DNA of 64,000 bases from Dasypus novemcinctus (lineage: Eukaryota; Chordata; Mammalia; Cingulata; Dasypodidae): assembly GCF_030445035.2 (NCBI RefSeq), contig NC_080677.1, forward strand, positions 124,001-188,000, given 5' to 3'. Below, piece by piece: positions 23,501-34,345 of the stretch. The position numbers and the translations under genes are program-made. How positions within the stretch are numbered: the stretch's first letter is position 1; every line of letters starts with the position of its first letter. The notes under the pieces are model-generated. The model did no database searches, had not been told where the DNA came from, and was given only the letters and a program-made list of their open reading frames with translations.

Positions 23501-24761
23501 CGTTCCCCTGTGCGTGATTTCAGACCATGCCTTGGTTCACCCAGCCCCAGGCTCAGGACAGATGGCCAGGCTCTTGGGCACTCTGGGGTATCGGGTGGAA
23601 GGGTCTGAGACGGGGCAGAGGGACCAGGCCGTTGGCGGGAGGTGGGAGGGAAAGTGCAGAAGGCTGTTGGTGCAAAGGCGGGCGGGTGCTGCGCCGCCCG
23701 GGAAGCAGCAAGCCGGGTGTGGCCGGCCAGGCATGCCCGGGGTCGGTGGGAGGTGTGGTGAGCCAGACCAGGTGCCTCCCGTGAAAGGGGGGTCTTCGCG
23801 TGGGGTGGGGCGGGGGCTGAGCACCTCTCACTCTGCTTGCTGACAAGCCCTTGGGTTTTCAGAACCAGCTGAAAATCAGTCTTTTCTGTAAAACTTCCTT
23901 TTAAAAAAAGTTGTAAGCTTTGTGTAAGCCCGCCTCTGGGTGGCTCGTTGGAGATGACCGTTCCCAAGTCCATTTCCAGGGCAGCGTGCCAGGCCCAGAA
24001 GGCTGGGCTGCTTGCTGCTCCTAAGGAAGCGCAGTCAGGGGTGTTGAGAGGCCCTGAGTGTAACTTGCAGATCCCGATACTTCAATGTCAGAGGCGAGGA
24101 GGATTTCAGTATACAAGCAGCCGGCGTTGCCCGCCTCACCTTAGCGTGTCTGACATCGGAGTTGGCAGGGAGGGCAGTGTCCCCTGTGCCTGGCCAGCTG
24201 CTCCTGCCACGCGTCGGCACAGCAGCAGGGTCCTGCCAGCCGTCTCGTAGCCGTGGCAGCGCAGGAACCTGTCTTGTCTTTCTCCCTGACTTAAGAGGCG
24301 AACAGGTTGGGACCAGATGTTAGTGGGCGTGAGGGGGCGGCGACGGTGAGAACGGGGAGTCGAGGGCCGGCGCCCGAGCCAGGCCAGCCCCTGCTCCGTC
24401 TTTACGGCCAACGCGGGGCAGCTCCAATCCAGGTCAGTGTGTGACTGCAAACTGCTGGCCTCCTGCCCGCCGCGCATTCGGCACAATGTGGGTCAGGAGA
24501 GCCGGTCTCCTTTTTCTCTCCTGGTTCCTAGATGGGAGGCTGTCCAGCGCCTCCAGGCTCAGAGGAGCGCTGGGGAGAAGCTGGAGCAGCCTCCTAGGCT
24601 CCTCCCCTGGCCTCTGGAGGACCACGGGCCCCAGCCCTGTGGCCTGCAGGCCACATGGTCCCGTCCTTCCTGCCTGCAGCCTCTCCTCCAGCACTCCCAC
24701 AAAGCTCTCTGCATTTCAAAAGCCGGGGTCTTAGTTTAGATGTTGTGTTTGTTTGCATGAC
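23501..24761 (+). other. Intron 1, GC-rich segment with CpG cluster
   Basis: A small CpG cluster lies at about 24290-24420. No repeat or exon is recognised. The 249-codon minus frame ending at 23224 runs from unique sequence into the L1 3' UTR and is not a gene. Confidence 0.4.
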
Positions 24762-24773
24762 ATGCTTGCTTTT

Positions 24774-25125
24774 ATTCTTTTTATAGATGTATTTATTTGT
24801 TTTATTATTTTTTTTAATCTCTCCTGTCCCCCAGATAGTTCCCTTGTGTGTCTGCTCATTGTTTTGCTCGCCTTCTCTAGGAGGTACCAGGAACCAAACC
24901 CGGGACCTCCCACATGGAAGGGGAGTGCCCAATGGCCTGAGCCACATCCACTCCCCATGGGCTGTGGCACCTGCTGGCTTGTGACATCTGCTCATTTAGG
25001 CATCTGCTCTTTGTGGTGGGTGGAGCATCTGCTTCTCTTCTTTAGGAGCAATGGAACCTGAACCCAGGACCTCCCATGTGGTAGGTGGGCGCTCAACTGG
25101 TTGAGCTACACATACTTCCCACGAT
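24774..25125 (-). mobile_element. Dimeric tRNA-SINE, antisense
   Basis: Two tandem tRNA-like heads face the same way. One lies near 24879-24955 ('aggtaccaggaaccaaacccgggacctcccacatgg'), the other near 25042-25120 ('gcaatggaacctgaacccaggacctcccatgtggtagg'). A perfect 12-base duplication, atgcttgctttt, at 24762-24773 and 25126-25137 brackets both heads, so they inserted as one unit. It is related to, but distinct from, the adjacent full DAS-SINE. Confidence 0.8.
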
Positions 25126-25156
25126 ATGCTTGCTTTTTAAAACTGTATATACTTTT

Positions 25157-25561
25157 TTTTTAAAAAAAGATTTATTTATTTATTTCCCCTTCCCCCCCAC
25201 CCTGGTTGTCTGTTCTCTGTGTCTATTCACTGCGTCTTCTTTGTCCGCTTCTGTTGTTGTCAGCAGCACGTGTTTCTTTTCGTTGCATCATCTTGTTGTG
25301 TCAGCTCTCTGTGTGTGCAGCGCCATTCCTGGGCAGGCTGTGCTTTCTTTCGCGCTGAGCGGTTCTCCTTACAGGGCGCACTCCTTGCTCGTGGGGCTCC
25401 CCTGTGCGGGGGACACCCCTGTGTGGCAGGGCACTCCTTGCGCGCATCAGCACTGCTCATGGGCCAGCTCCACACGAGTCAAGGAGGCCCGGGGTTTGAA
25501 CCATGGACTTCCCACGTGGTAGACAGACGCCCTAACCACTGGGCCAAGTCTGCCGCCAATA
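25157..25561 (-). mobile_element. DAS-type tRNA-derived SINE, antisense
   Basis: A full-length minus-strand copy with its head at about 25490-25555 and T-rich end at 25157. The 11-base duplication tatatactttt lies at 25146-25156 and 25562-25572. It sits 30 bases from the dimeric SINE in the same orientation. Confidence 0.9.
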
Positions 25562-25905
25562 TATATACTTTTAATTCGGAATACTTTTAGGTTTGCAAGA
25601 AAGTTACAGAGGTAATACAGAGTTCCCATATGCCTCTTACCCATTTTCTACCAATGTTAACATTTTACATTACCGCAGCACATTTGCCCAAACAAAGAAA
25701 CCATCACTGCTAGGTTACTATGACCCAAACTCCACATTTGATTCAGATTTCACCGGTTTTCCACTAACGTGCTTTTTTTCTGTTCCAGGATACAATCCAG
25801 AACATCACATTGAGCTTAGGCCTCATTCTGCTTGCCCAAATCCTGTCCTACCACCTCACACCTTCACATGTAATTACCTCTTTCCCTTTTCTTTTAGCAT
25901 GCTGT
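25562..25905 (-). repeat. L1M-type 3' fragment, antisense
   Basis: The stretch 'gtttgcaagaaagttacagaggtaatacagagttcccatatgcc' followed by 'ttcagatttcaccggttttccac' and 'ttccaggatacaatccag' is the reverse complement of widespread old L1M 3' sequence. Confidence 0.75.
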
Positions 25906-27329
25906 CTGGATGACCTTCCTCAACTTAACTCACACCCTGGGAACTGCATCTTCACGCAGGCTAATTTGACTCCTGCCCTTCCTCATCAGACTAACCGCCC
26001 CGGGGTGAGGTCCGTCCTCTGCTTCACCCGGGCTCCCAGCACAGGCCCAGAGCTTCTGTGAACTGACTGAGGGTTGGACTCGGTGACTCCACTTCCTTTC
26101 TCAAAACAAGAGCCCCTACTTCCCCCAGATGAGCGAGTTGCTGGCTTAGCCGGCATACCACCTGACAGGCCTGTCCGTGCGGCGGCCTGGAGGTGCAGCC
26201 AGCCCACCTTGCAAGTGGAACCAGCATGGCCCACCAGCTGGGACGCCCCCGCATTGGGTCTGTCATGCCGGGTGGAATCACACCTGTGCTCATCTCAGGG
26301 CAGCTAGACCTGTGCAGGGAAGAATACACTGTGCCCTGCTCGTTCCCAGCATGAGCCAGCTGCACGCGGCTGTGTCCAGGTCCACATCCAGAGGTCAGTG
26401 GAATGGGGACCAACCAGGAGCAGCATGTTCCACCTCTCCTGGGAGCCAGGAAGGCCAGACAAGAGTGCCTCTCTCCTAACCTCGTAGCACCTGTTCCATT
26501 GAAATAAGGGTGATCATGGGTCACACTGGCCATAAGTGAACTTTGCTTTGTGCAACAAGTTTGTTTGCTTTTTTAAAATTATTTTTTAGTTTCAAGCAAG
26601 TAATATATGCATGCACGCTGAAAAGTTCAAATGTGCCAAAGCTTAAAATTAAAAAATTAAAATAAAGTCCCCTCGGGCCTGCTTCTCAGAGGCAACTACT
26701 TAGTCATTATTATTATGACTGTTAAAATTTTGCTACCTATTGAGCCATATGGTCTACAAAAATTTCGTTTCTTTTACCATAAAACTTTTCTGTTTTTCCT
26801 GGAGTTAGAAATCGCCTCAGCTTTTCATTAGCTTAGTTTATTTGGAATGTCTGGCTAAAGTTCCCAAACTCTCTACCAGCTCTACAAAGAGCAACAGAAT
26901 TTTCCTGAGTTAAATGTCAGATTTTATCTATCAGTAAGTACCATTTTCCCCTCTGGTGAGATGCTTTCTGAAATCCTCCACTCTTCCATGCCAGCCGGCA
27001 CTGTGTGTTCTCTTTGGGAAAGGAATATTTCCATCACTTTCCAGTAAGAGAAAAACTGTTCTCTTGCGTATTCTGTCTTCATCTGATAAATGCTGCAGAG
27101 TTGTAACTGGTCATGCTTCCAGCCTTGCCTTGGCCCCCAGGCACGTCCTCTCCTTCCCCTGCACCCAGCCCTACGGTCCAGACCACCAGCCAGGAGACTT
27201 TGCATATTTATTTTATTCTGATTTCATCATGCTTTCCCATCCTTGTTTCCCTTTTGATCAGATGTCATTATAAAAAAGTTTATAAAAATTAGTACAAAAG
27301 AATACATGCTGAGTTTTCCTTGTATCTTT
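25906..27329 (+). other. Intron 1 segment with an old antisense L1 remnant
   Basis: Positions 26560-26900 look like old antisense L1 ('ttcaaatgtgccaaagc' and 'cccctcgggcctgcttctcagaggcaactact'). The rest appears unique. Confidence 0.4.
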
Positions 27330-27900
27330 TAAACAGCTGTGTTAAGATGTAATTCACATACAATACTTTGCCCATTGTTTAAGTAAGTCAGCATTTTTTA
27401 ATATAGTCACACCACCGTGATCTGATTTTAGAGTATTTTCATCCCTGCCGCAAAAGAATTCCTGTACCCATTGCCAGTCAGTCCCTGCTCTGTCCTAGGC
27501 CCTACCTCCAGTCCTAAGCAACCACTAATCTGCTGTGTCCATAATTTGTCCACTCTGGACATTTCACGTATGTCGACTCATACAGTCCCTGGCTCTTTGT
27601 CTCTGGCTTCTTTCACTTAGCGTAATGTTTTCAAGGTTATTCCACGTCGTAGTACATATTGGTACCTCATTCCATTTTGTGGTGGTTTCCACTTTTTGGA
27701 TACTCAGAGTTCTTCGTACAAGTCCCTTATCAGAAATATGATTTGGCGTAATTTCTCTCATTTTGGGGGTTGTCTTTTCACTTCCTTGATGGTATCCTTT
27801 GCAGACCCAAAGCACTGGATTTTGATGTAGTCTGATGGATCTATTTTTTCTCTTGCCACTTTCGCTTTTCGTGTTGTAACTGTTTCCTCATATTTTTAAC
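27330..27900 (-). repeat. L1M-type 3' sequence, antisense
   Basis: The blocks 'gtaattcacatacaatactttgcccattg', 'ctttgtctctggcttctttcacttagcgtaatg' and 'ttcaaggttattccacg' are diverged reverse-complemented L1M sequence. Confidence 0.75.
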
Positions 27901-30900
27901 CTGTAATTATTTTTGCAAGCCTCCAAGCCTCCTCAGACCTTAGGTAAAAATAAAACAGCGCTGTCTAACACTCTGTCCCCAGTGCCATCTCTGCAGCGGA
28001 GGCAGTGGTGAATTATCCGTGTTGATGGCTCAGTGTGGCCATGGCCTGACGCGGCTCCAAACCCACTCTGATGGAGAAGCCGCCCCAAGGGGTCAGTGGG
28101 TTTCAGGCAGTCTCCTCTCGGTGCTGATTTTTTTTTTCTTAAATTTTTTAGCTGTTCCTCAGGCAGGCAGTGGACAGAACCTGGAATGAAGATTGTCGTT
28201 GACGCTGCTGGATGACAGACTCAGCTGCGTCGATGGCACCTCCTGAGCACTGTAGTCCTCCAACCAGAGCCGCGTTGAGTGGGTGGTTGTATTAGTCAGG
28301 GTTCTCTGGGGAAACAGACTGGCAAGAGAGATCTGTAAATAGAACGAGATTTTATCCATTAGCCTAACTGTCACAGTGGTCATTTCCCCTCTGTGTGGAG
28401 ATGGGTTGAGAGGTTCTTAGAGACAGGGCTTCCTTAGCAAATCTGGGGCCAGTCTCAAACACAAGGACAGAATGGAAGTTCAATTATTTTATGGATAAAT
28501 AGAAACTTATCGGCTAGCCAGGGAGTATAACAGATGTTTATAGCATTAATTTCATTAGAAAATGGGCCCTAGATTGCAAATCATTGATTAGAAATAGACT
28601 TTTTGAAAAATCTGTTTCCAAACTGGGAGAGGTCTATCTGAGTTAACTTATTAGTGTTCTTTTCAGGAGCTGTTCCCTAACTTGGGAGCAGCTGTATGTC
28701 ACCTATGTCTATCTGTCTACATTTCGATCTGTCCGTCGGTCATCTTAATAACATCCTTTTGCACTGATCCCAGCTATAGGCTATATAGTAGACTCAGCCA
28801 CCATGTACTGAGCCAGGATCATGGCTCGAAGGCAGAATAATCCAGGCCTCTGTCCTCCAAGACCTCCCAGGATGCTCCGAGAGAGCACGAACTCATCCAA
28901 GCCAGGGCCTCTGCCCGCTGTCAGCTCTGTCTCCAGTTGTGAATTATTCAGATCCTTCATTACTTCTTTCAGCCTCACATTTGGTCGTTTCACAGCACGT
29001 TAATATTGTTTTAGAGGATGGGGGGAGGAGAGGAAGGAAGAGAGAGAGGAACTTAATTCCGTTTGTCTGAAGCTGTGGTAAAAGGGAGACTTGCAACTGA
29101 AGTAGTGTTCTCAAATTATCTGCGGATTTCACCTCTGTTGCTCTTGTTCCTTATTTCCATAGATACTTGATTGTATTTCCCATAGATACCTGATCGGTGT
29201 TTTTAATTAAAAGGAATACACGGACATAGTCAACTAATATGGATCATATGATGGATGAAACTAAATGTAAAATCTATTCTGACTGTCCTCAACCTTGGGC
29301 TTTCTCGGCAGAGGCAATTACTGTAGGTTTCTTGCATAGTCCTCTCATTTTTAAAAACTGTTTCATCTTGAAAAACTTTGTAAAAAGTAAGATGGCATTC
29401 TTAAATGGGTACAGAATTTCTCTTTTGGGTGATGAAAAAGTTTTGTTAATGCATGGTGATGATAGTAGCACAACATTGTACATATAATTAATGCCACTGA
29501 TTTGTACATTTAAATGTTGTAAATGGCAAATTGAATGATATATATATATATATGTTACTGCAATTTTTAAAAAGTACACAGTGGGATCATGTTATGCATA
29601 TTCTGCATGCTGTTTTTACCTAAGAGATATTTTTTGGAGACATTTCCATCTCAGCAGGCACAAACCGACCACACTCTACTTAGAGCTACACCATGTTCCT
29701 TTATACAGTGCATCATGATTCATTTTATCAGCTCCCTCTGATAGGCATTATGTTGTGCTTGGCAGTTTGCTGTTACAAACATTGCCCCGTGGAATTATTT
29801 TTTATAAATATGTCATCATCTTCTGCAAGTATGAATTGAAGCATTATTGTTTGTCTTTGACCTCGAAGGGACACAGTGTAAATTTGCAGTGTGGGTTGTG
29901 GGATAAAGAGCTTTGGATTGTGGGATGGTTGGTTCGTTGTGTGCAGTTTGGGTGCAAACTGGCAGGAAAGTCTGGTGGTTCAGATTTTGAAAGGATACTT
30001 GAGCAATAGATTAGAAAACGTATGGCCGATTTCAAGATGTTGAACTTACTCTTCACAGCTGCAAGGTGCTTTGGTACCATGGTTAAGGCTTCCCCTGGAC
30101 TTGGAAATAGACTGGTTAGAAAAGGTAGTTCCAGGTAGGAACCCACTTTCTGCTCAGGTCTGCCTCATTGTCCAAAGTACAGAGTGCACAAGGTGGAGTG
30201 TTGCGGGTAGCATCCATCTGGTTTGGTTTGTTGTATTAGATACTGCCATGCCTCCCCTAAGGAACTGCAGTGTCTGTCTGTCTAGCGCAGGCCTTGGTTG
30301 CTTGGTGTCCTCAGCGGTCTGTGGGAACAAATGAGGTAAGCCTGACTGTGGCAGGAACCAGCCGTCACCTAGCAGAGCACTGGGCACTTACTAGTACATA
30401 CTCCAAAAGTGGTTTTGGGAGAATGAACTCTTGTGGGTGGTTTGAGAGTTGACTTTTTGTTGAAATGGTTTGAAGTATTTGGAATGGAAAGAAGTGGGAG
30501 CTGTTGAAAGATAATTGCTTTTTAATGGTACTACAAGGGATCACACGTCCCATTTTTTGCTTTCTCACACGAGCACATTGAATCTGTATAGTATCCTCTG
30601 TGAGGTAGACGTCATTACCTGCTTTCAACAGATGAGGATATTAGCAGTGAAAACCAAGCCGAGGAATTTTATTTATTTCCATTCTATAATTGGCTTCGCT
30701 GAAGCAACCGAGTTCATGGCAGGTGACCTTGGGCGAGTCCCTGGTGCGTGCCGCTTTGCCTTGTAGCTTTCCTAGCACCCAGGGCAGTGCAGAACTGAAC
30801 ACAAGGATATTCCTAACTCCTCGAGGGGCCAGTTAGTGAAGGCTGAATCCACTGAGGCTGGGCCCACAGGTTCAGAAGAGCGCGGCTGGGGTGTTGTACG

Positions 30901-31224
30901 TGATCATCCAGAAAAACAACACGAAGTGTCTTCGTTGGGCTTGTATGTCTGTACTTGCTAAAAAGTTGATTTTCTCGCGGTCGAAACCATCTCCAGGTAT
31001 CGTGTGTATACCCGGCTGACTTGGCTGAGTCTTAGGTGAGATGGTCGGCTCTTAGCGACCGTGCTGCCTGCTCTAGGATATTAGGAGACAAAACGGTGTG
31101 TTTGGCCCAAGAAAACCAGCAGAAGCCAGAAAAGAGTAGAGAGCAGGGTACCAGTGCTCATGGGAGAAGGGCAGCGGAGACCGAGACAGGAAGTGTACAG
31201 GAAGCCTCTCAGGTTGAGCCGGAA
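27901..31224 (+). other. Intron 1 segment with L1 remnants
   Basis: A sense L1M 3' end lies at about 29395-29580 ('gggtgatgaaaaagttttg', 'ttgtacatataattaatgccactgatttgtac') with a short (TA)n tract near 29540. Antisense L1-like sequence lies at 29580-29830. The start 'gtattagtcagggttctctgggg' at 28289 resembles the terminus of a dispersed repeat that I cannot name. An antisense MIR-like trace lies near 30590-30700. The rest appears unique. Confidence 0.45.
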
Positions 31225-31550
31225 GCGAGGGGTGGAGCCGAAGCGAGGGGTGGAGCCGAAGCGAGGGGTGGGGCCGGAAGCGAGGGGTGGAGCCGAGGCG
31301 AGGGGCGGGGCCGAGGCGAGGGGCGGGGCCGAGGCGAGGGGCGGGGCCGAAGCGAGGGGTGGGGCCGGAAGCGAGGGGTGGAGCCGAGGCGTGGAGCCGA
31401 GGCGAGGGGCGGGGCCGAAGCGAGGGGTGGGGCCGGAAGTGAGGGGCGGGGCCGGAAGCGAGGGGTGGGGCCGGAAGCGAGGGGTGGGGCCGGAAGCGAG
31501 GGGTGGGGCCGAGGCGAGGGGCGGGGCCGAAGCGAGGGGTGGGGCGGGAA
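31225..31550. repeat. GC-box minisatellite, 17 full units of 18-19 bp
   Basis: Consensus unit gcgaggggYggggccgaR, with some units one base longer (ccggaa). I count 17 full units plus one 13-base partial unit at 31389-31401. Six units (5, 6, 7, 10, 12 and 16) contain the perfect GC box ggggcggggc. Seven contain the GT-box variant ggggtggggc, and four contain ggggtggagc. Units share phased variants, as expected from unequal exchange or slippage. The G-rich strand is the VOPP1 sense strand. It may bind Sp/KLF factors and form G-quadruplexes, both inferred. Long open frames across it are a by-product of the unit length. Confidence 0.95.
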
Positions 31551-33884
31551 GCATGCTTCCCACAAGGTGGGCTTGGAAGTTGGGGTTGGGCGGAGAGGGG
31601 CGTGACCTTCCTTTGATATCAGCCCCCGCGCTCCCTTAAGTTCCTTTCCCATTCCTTAGAATTTCTGTGAACTCTTTTTGCATCACAGTTCTTGCTGCCT
31701 TCTTCCCCCAGTTCTGCTGCAATAGTACACATTTCTCACTGTCGAATTCCACCTGTTCACTTTCTTTTAAAATTCCAGTAGGTAGGGTGAATTTCCTGCC
31801 CTGCTGAGCGTGGAGTTCGGTGCCCACCTTAAACAAAGCAGGGAAAGTGTGCCTTTTCCTTGCACCAGATGTTCTGCCTGAGCGGTGGTCAAAGGTGCTG
31901 CTTCTGGGGTTATGCTCCCCTGTGCCTGGACTTCAGCAGAGCCTGCTTGGCACCTGGACATCGGAACGTCACACAGGGAAGGTGGGGAGGCAAGCACAGC
32001 CATGGTGGCCCCCGGCCAAGCTTCTGTGGGCCCTGGGGTCTTGTGGGACTTTGAGATGCTGTTTGGCTCTCGGTCTCCGCCGGTTTTCCTTGCACTTCCT
32101 GCTTCACCACCGGCAGCCCCATGGGCTCTGCCTCTCACCTCCTGGCCCCCGATGCCAGCAAGGGTGGTCTTGATAGTGGGGCAGGGAGGGACCAGCTTGA
32201 GCCAGGGCTGGAATTGGGCAGGCACGGGTAGGAGACTTTGGCTGCTATAATCGAGTGGGCCACAATCATGTTTCCTGGAATCAAGAACATGAGGAGGAGG
32301 TGGTGGCTCTCCATTCTGGAGATGTTTTATATGAGGTTTCTGGGGACATCATATGGGCTGTTAATTCAGATCTCCCTGGTTTGGCATCATCCTTTGGCAT
32401 TCGTCCTTGTGGACGGGTCCTTGGGGGGGGGGGCAGCAGGGTGGGAAGCTGTCGATGCCATTAGGTCAGAACTGCAGCATGAGCTCAGACACAAAGCCCA
32501 GCAGGAAGGAAGATGGAGCCCTGGACTCTGCCTGGCCGTTGCAGAGATACTTCATGACGTTTGCCTCCAGGGCAAATGTGACTTGGGCAGCTCCATTCCC
32601 AACACACCTGCACACCAGGTAATTGGGAATTGACCAAGCTACCAGGACACAGGGATTGGGCCATGTACCACACACTTTCTGAGATTGGAAGACTCAGAAA
32701 ATTGAGAAATGAAGCAGCAGATTGTTGTCTTTTGATACTTGAGTTCAACCATGGACAATAGATATTTGGGAGAAAAAACCCAGGGAATGTCCACCTGTTA
32801 TGTGTTTATAGACATTATTTTTCTCTGCTTGCACTGACTTTTTTACTCTACTACACACTTCATTTTCCTTTCTTCCACACATGGACACAGAAAATAATTT
32901 CCGTTACAGATCTTAACAAGTGGGATGCAGTGATGGCTATTAGAAATGACAGCTGGCAGAGCTGGAGGAGGCCCACACAGGGTTTGCTGTACTTTTCCTG
33001 AAATGTATTGTTTCCTCTTGGACCCGCATTCTGCCATCCTCCTCTCTGTCCTCCACCCCCAGCACACGCCCTCAGTAGCAGCAACAGTAAGCAAGAAAAA
33101 GCTTTTGGTGTGTGTGTGGTGGTGGTGGTGGGGGTGGGGAACAGTGCCTAAAACAGCATCAAGGGCGAGACCAGGGGCCTTAGCCCCAGGAAGTCAGCTG
33201 AGTGTGATGGTGCCCCGACCACATGCCCAGAGCCTGCTTCAGGTGCATTTCCCTTTCTTTCAGTTTGTCTGCTCAGCAAAGCCAGCAGCCTAGCACCGGG
33301 GAACAGATGTGAGTTACACGTGTCCTGCCCTGTGTTTAGGAGGATAGACACAAGCAAGTAAGATGAACCCCCAATGGCAGAGCTCACTCCTTAGCACATG
33401 CACAGCATCGTTTCAAGAAGGCCCCCAAGGAATAAGAAGATGAGCATAGTGGTAGGCGGGTCAGCCTGTGGTGGGCGAGTTGCCAGGGAATCCTCCGTGA
33501 GATGGGCCCTGTAAGCCGAGATGGGAGGATGCATGGCAGTTAGGTGCAGCTGGGTCAGGTCGGGTGGCTGGTAAGCAAGCTCCAGGGAAAAGCAGGGCAG
33601 GAGGTGCTAATGTGGAGGTTGAGGTGGACAGGTGCCTGCAAGGAGCCCTGGGCTGTGGGGGACTGGCTTGTGCTCCTACAATATCCATTCCTCAGCTGTG
33701 GCATGATTGGTTGTCATAGACCTTTTGGCTTTAACTTGCACACAAACATGCACAAATGGCCATTGTTACTCAGGAGGACAGGCCAGTCTTGGACCTGGCA
33801 TTACAGTGGACAGAAAACCCTGTGTCCACGGAGGAAACATTTGCTGTTGTTTTTTTTAAAATGTTTCAATAAAAAACGACTTAT
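31551..33884 (+). other. Intron 1, no recognised gene
   Basis: This is apparently unique sequence. A 12-G run lies near 32421-32432, and a GTG/GGT simple tract lies at 33104-33138. Frames at 32238-32633 show no family that I recognise. Confidence 0.4.
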
Positions 33885-34345
33885 GAAAATGCATGCACAC
33901 ACATACACACATCATAAAATTTGCTGTTTTAATGTGTGCAATTCAGTGTTAATCACATTCAATCTTGTGGTATCATCACCACCATCCACTCCCAGGACCT
34001 TTACCACCCAGAACAGAAACCCTGCACCCTTTAGGCAGTGACTCTTCTTTCCCTCTTCTCCAGCCCCTGGTAACTCTTCCTCCCATCTCTACAAATTTGC
34101 TTATTCTAGGTATTTCATATAAAAGGAACCATACAATGTTTGTCCTTTGTGTCTGGCTTGTTTCATGCAGTGTAATGTTTTCAAGGTTCATCTGTATTGC
34201 AGTATGTAGCAGAGCTTCGTTCCTTTTTGTGGCTGAGTAATATTCCACGGTATGTCTAGACCACGTTTTAGCCATTCATCCTTCAGTGGGCATTTCGGTT
34301 GCTGCCCCCCCTTGGCTGTTGTGAATAAGGCTGCTAGGAGCACTG
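33885..34345 (-). repeat. L1M-type 3' sequence, antisense
   Basis: The blocks 'cataaaatttgctgttttaatg', 'atcatcaccaccatccact', 'ctaggtatttcatataaaaggaacc' and 'gtaatattccacgg' are reverse-complemented L1M sequence. Confidence 0.8.

Noticed and set aside
23224-23973. 249-codon minus-strand frame
   Set aside because: It combines GC-rich unique DNA with an L1 3' UTR and shows no protein family character.
31225-31550. CRISPR-like array
   Set aside because: The units are contiguous with no spacers, in a mammalian intron.
31036-31652. Four overlapping 147-189 codon frames rich in ARGGAE or SAPPLA repeats
   Set aside because: They are translations of the GC-box minisatellite. Units of 18 and 19 bases mix and shift the frame, and there is no start context, homology or transcript evidence.
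32238-32633. 131-codon frame as a possible retrogene
   Set aside because: I recognise no protein in any frame, and no poly(A) tail or target duplication was found.
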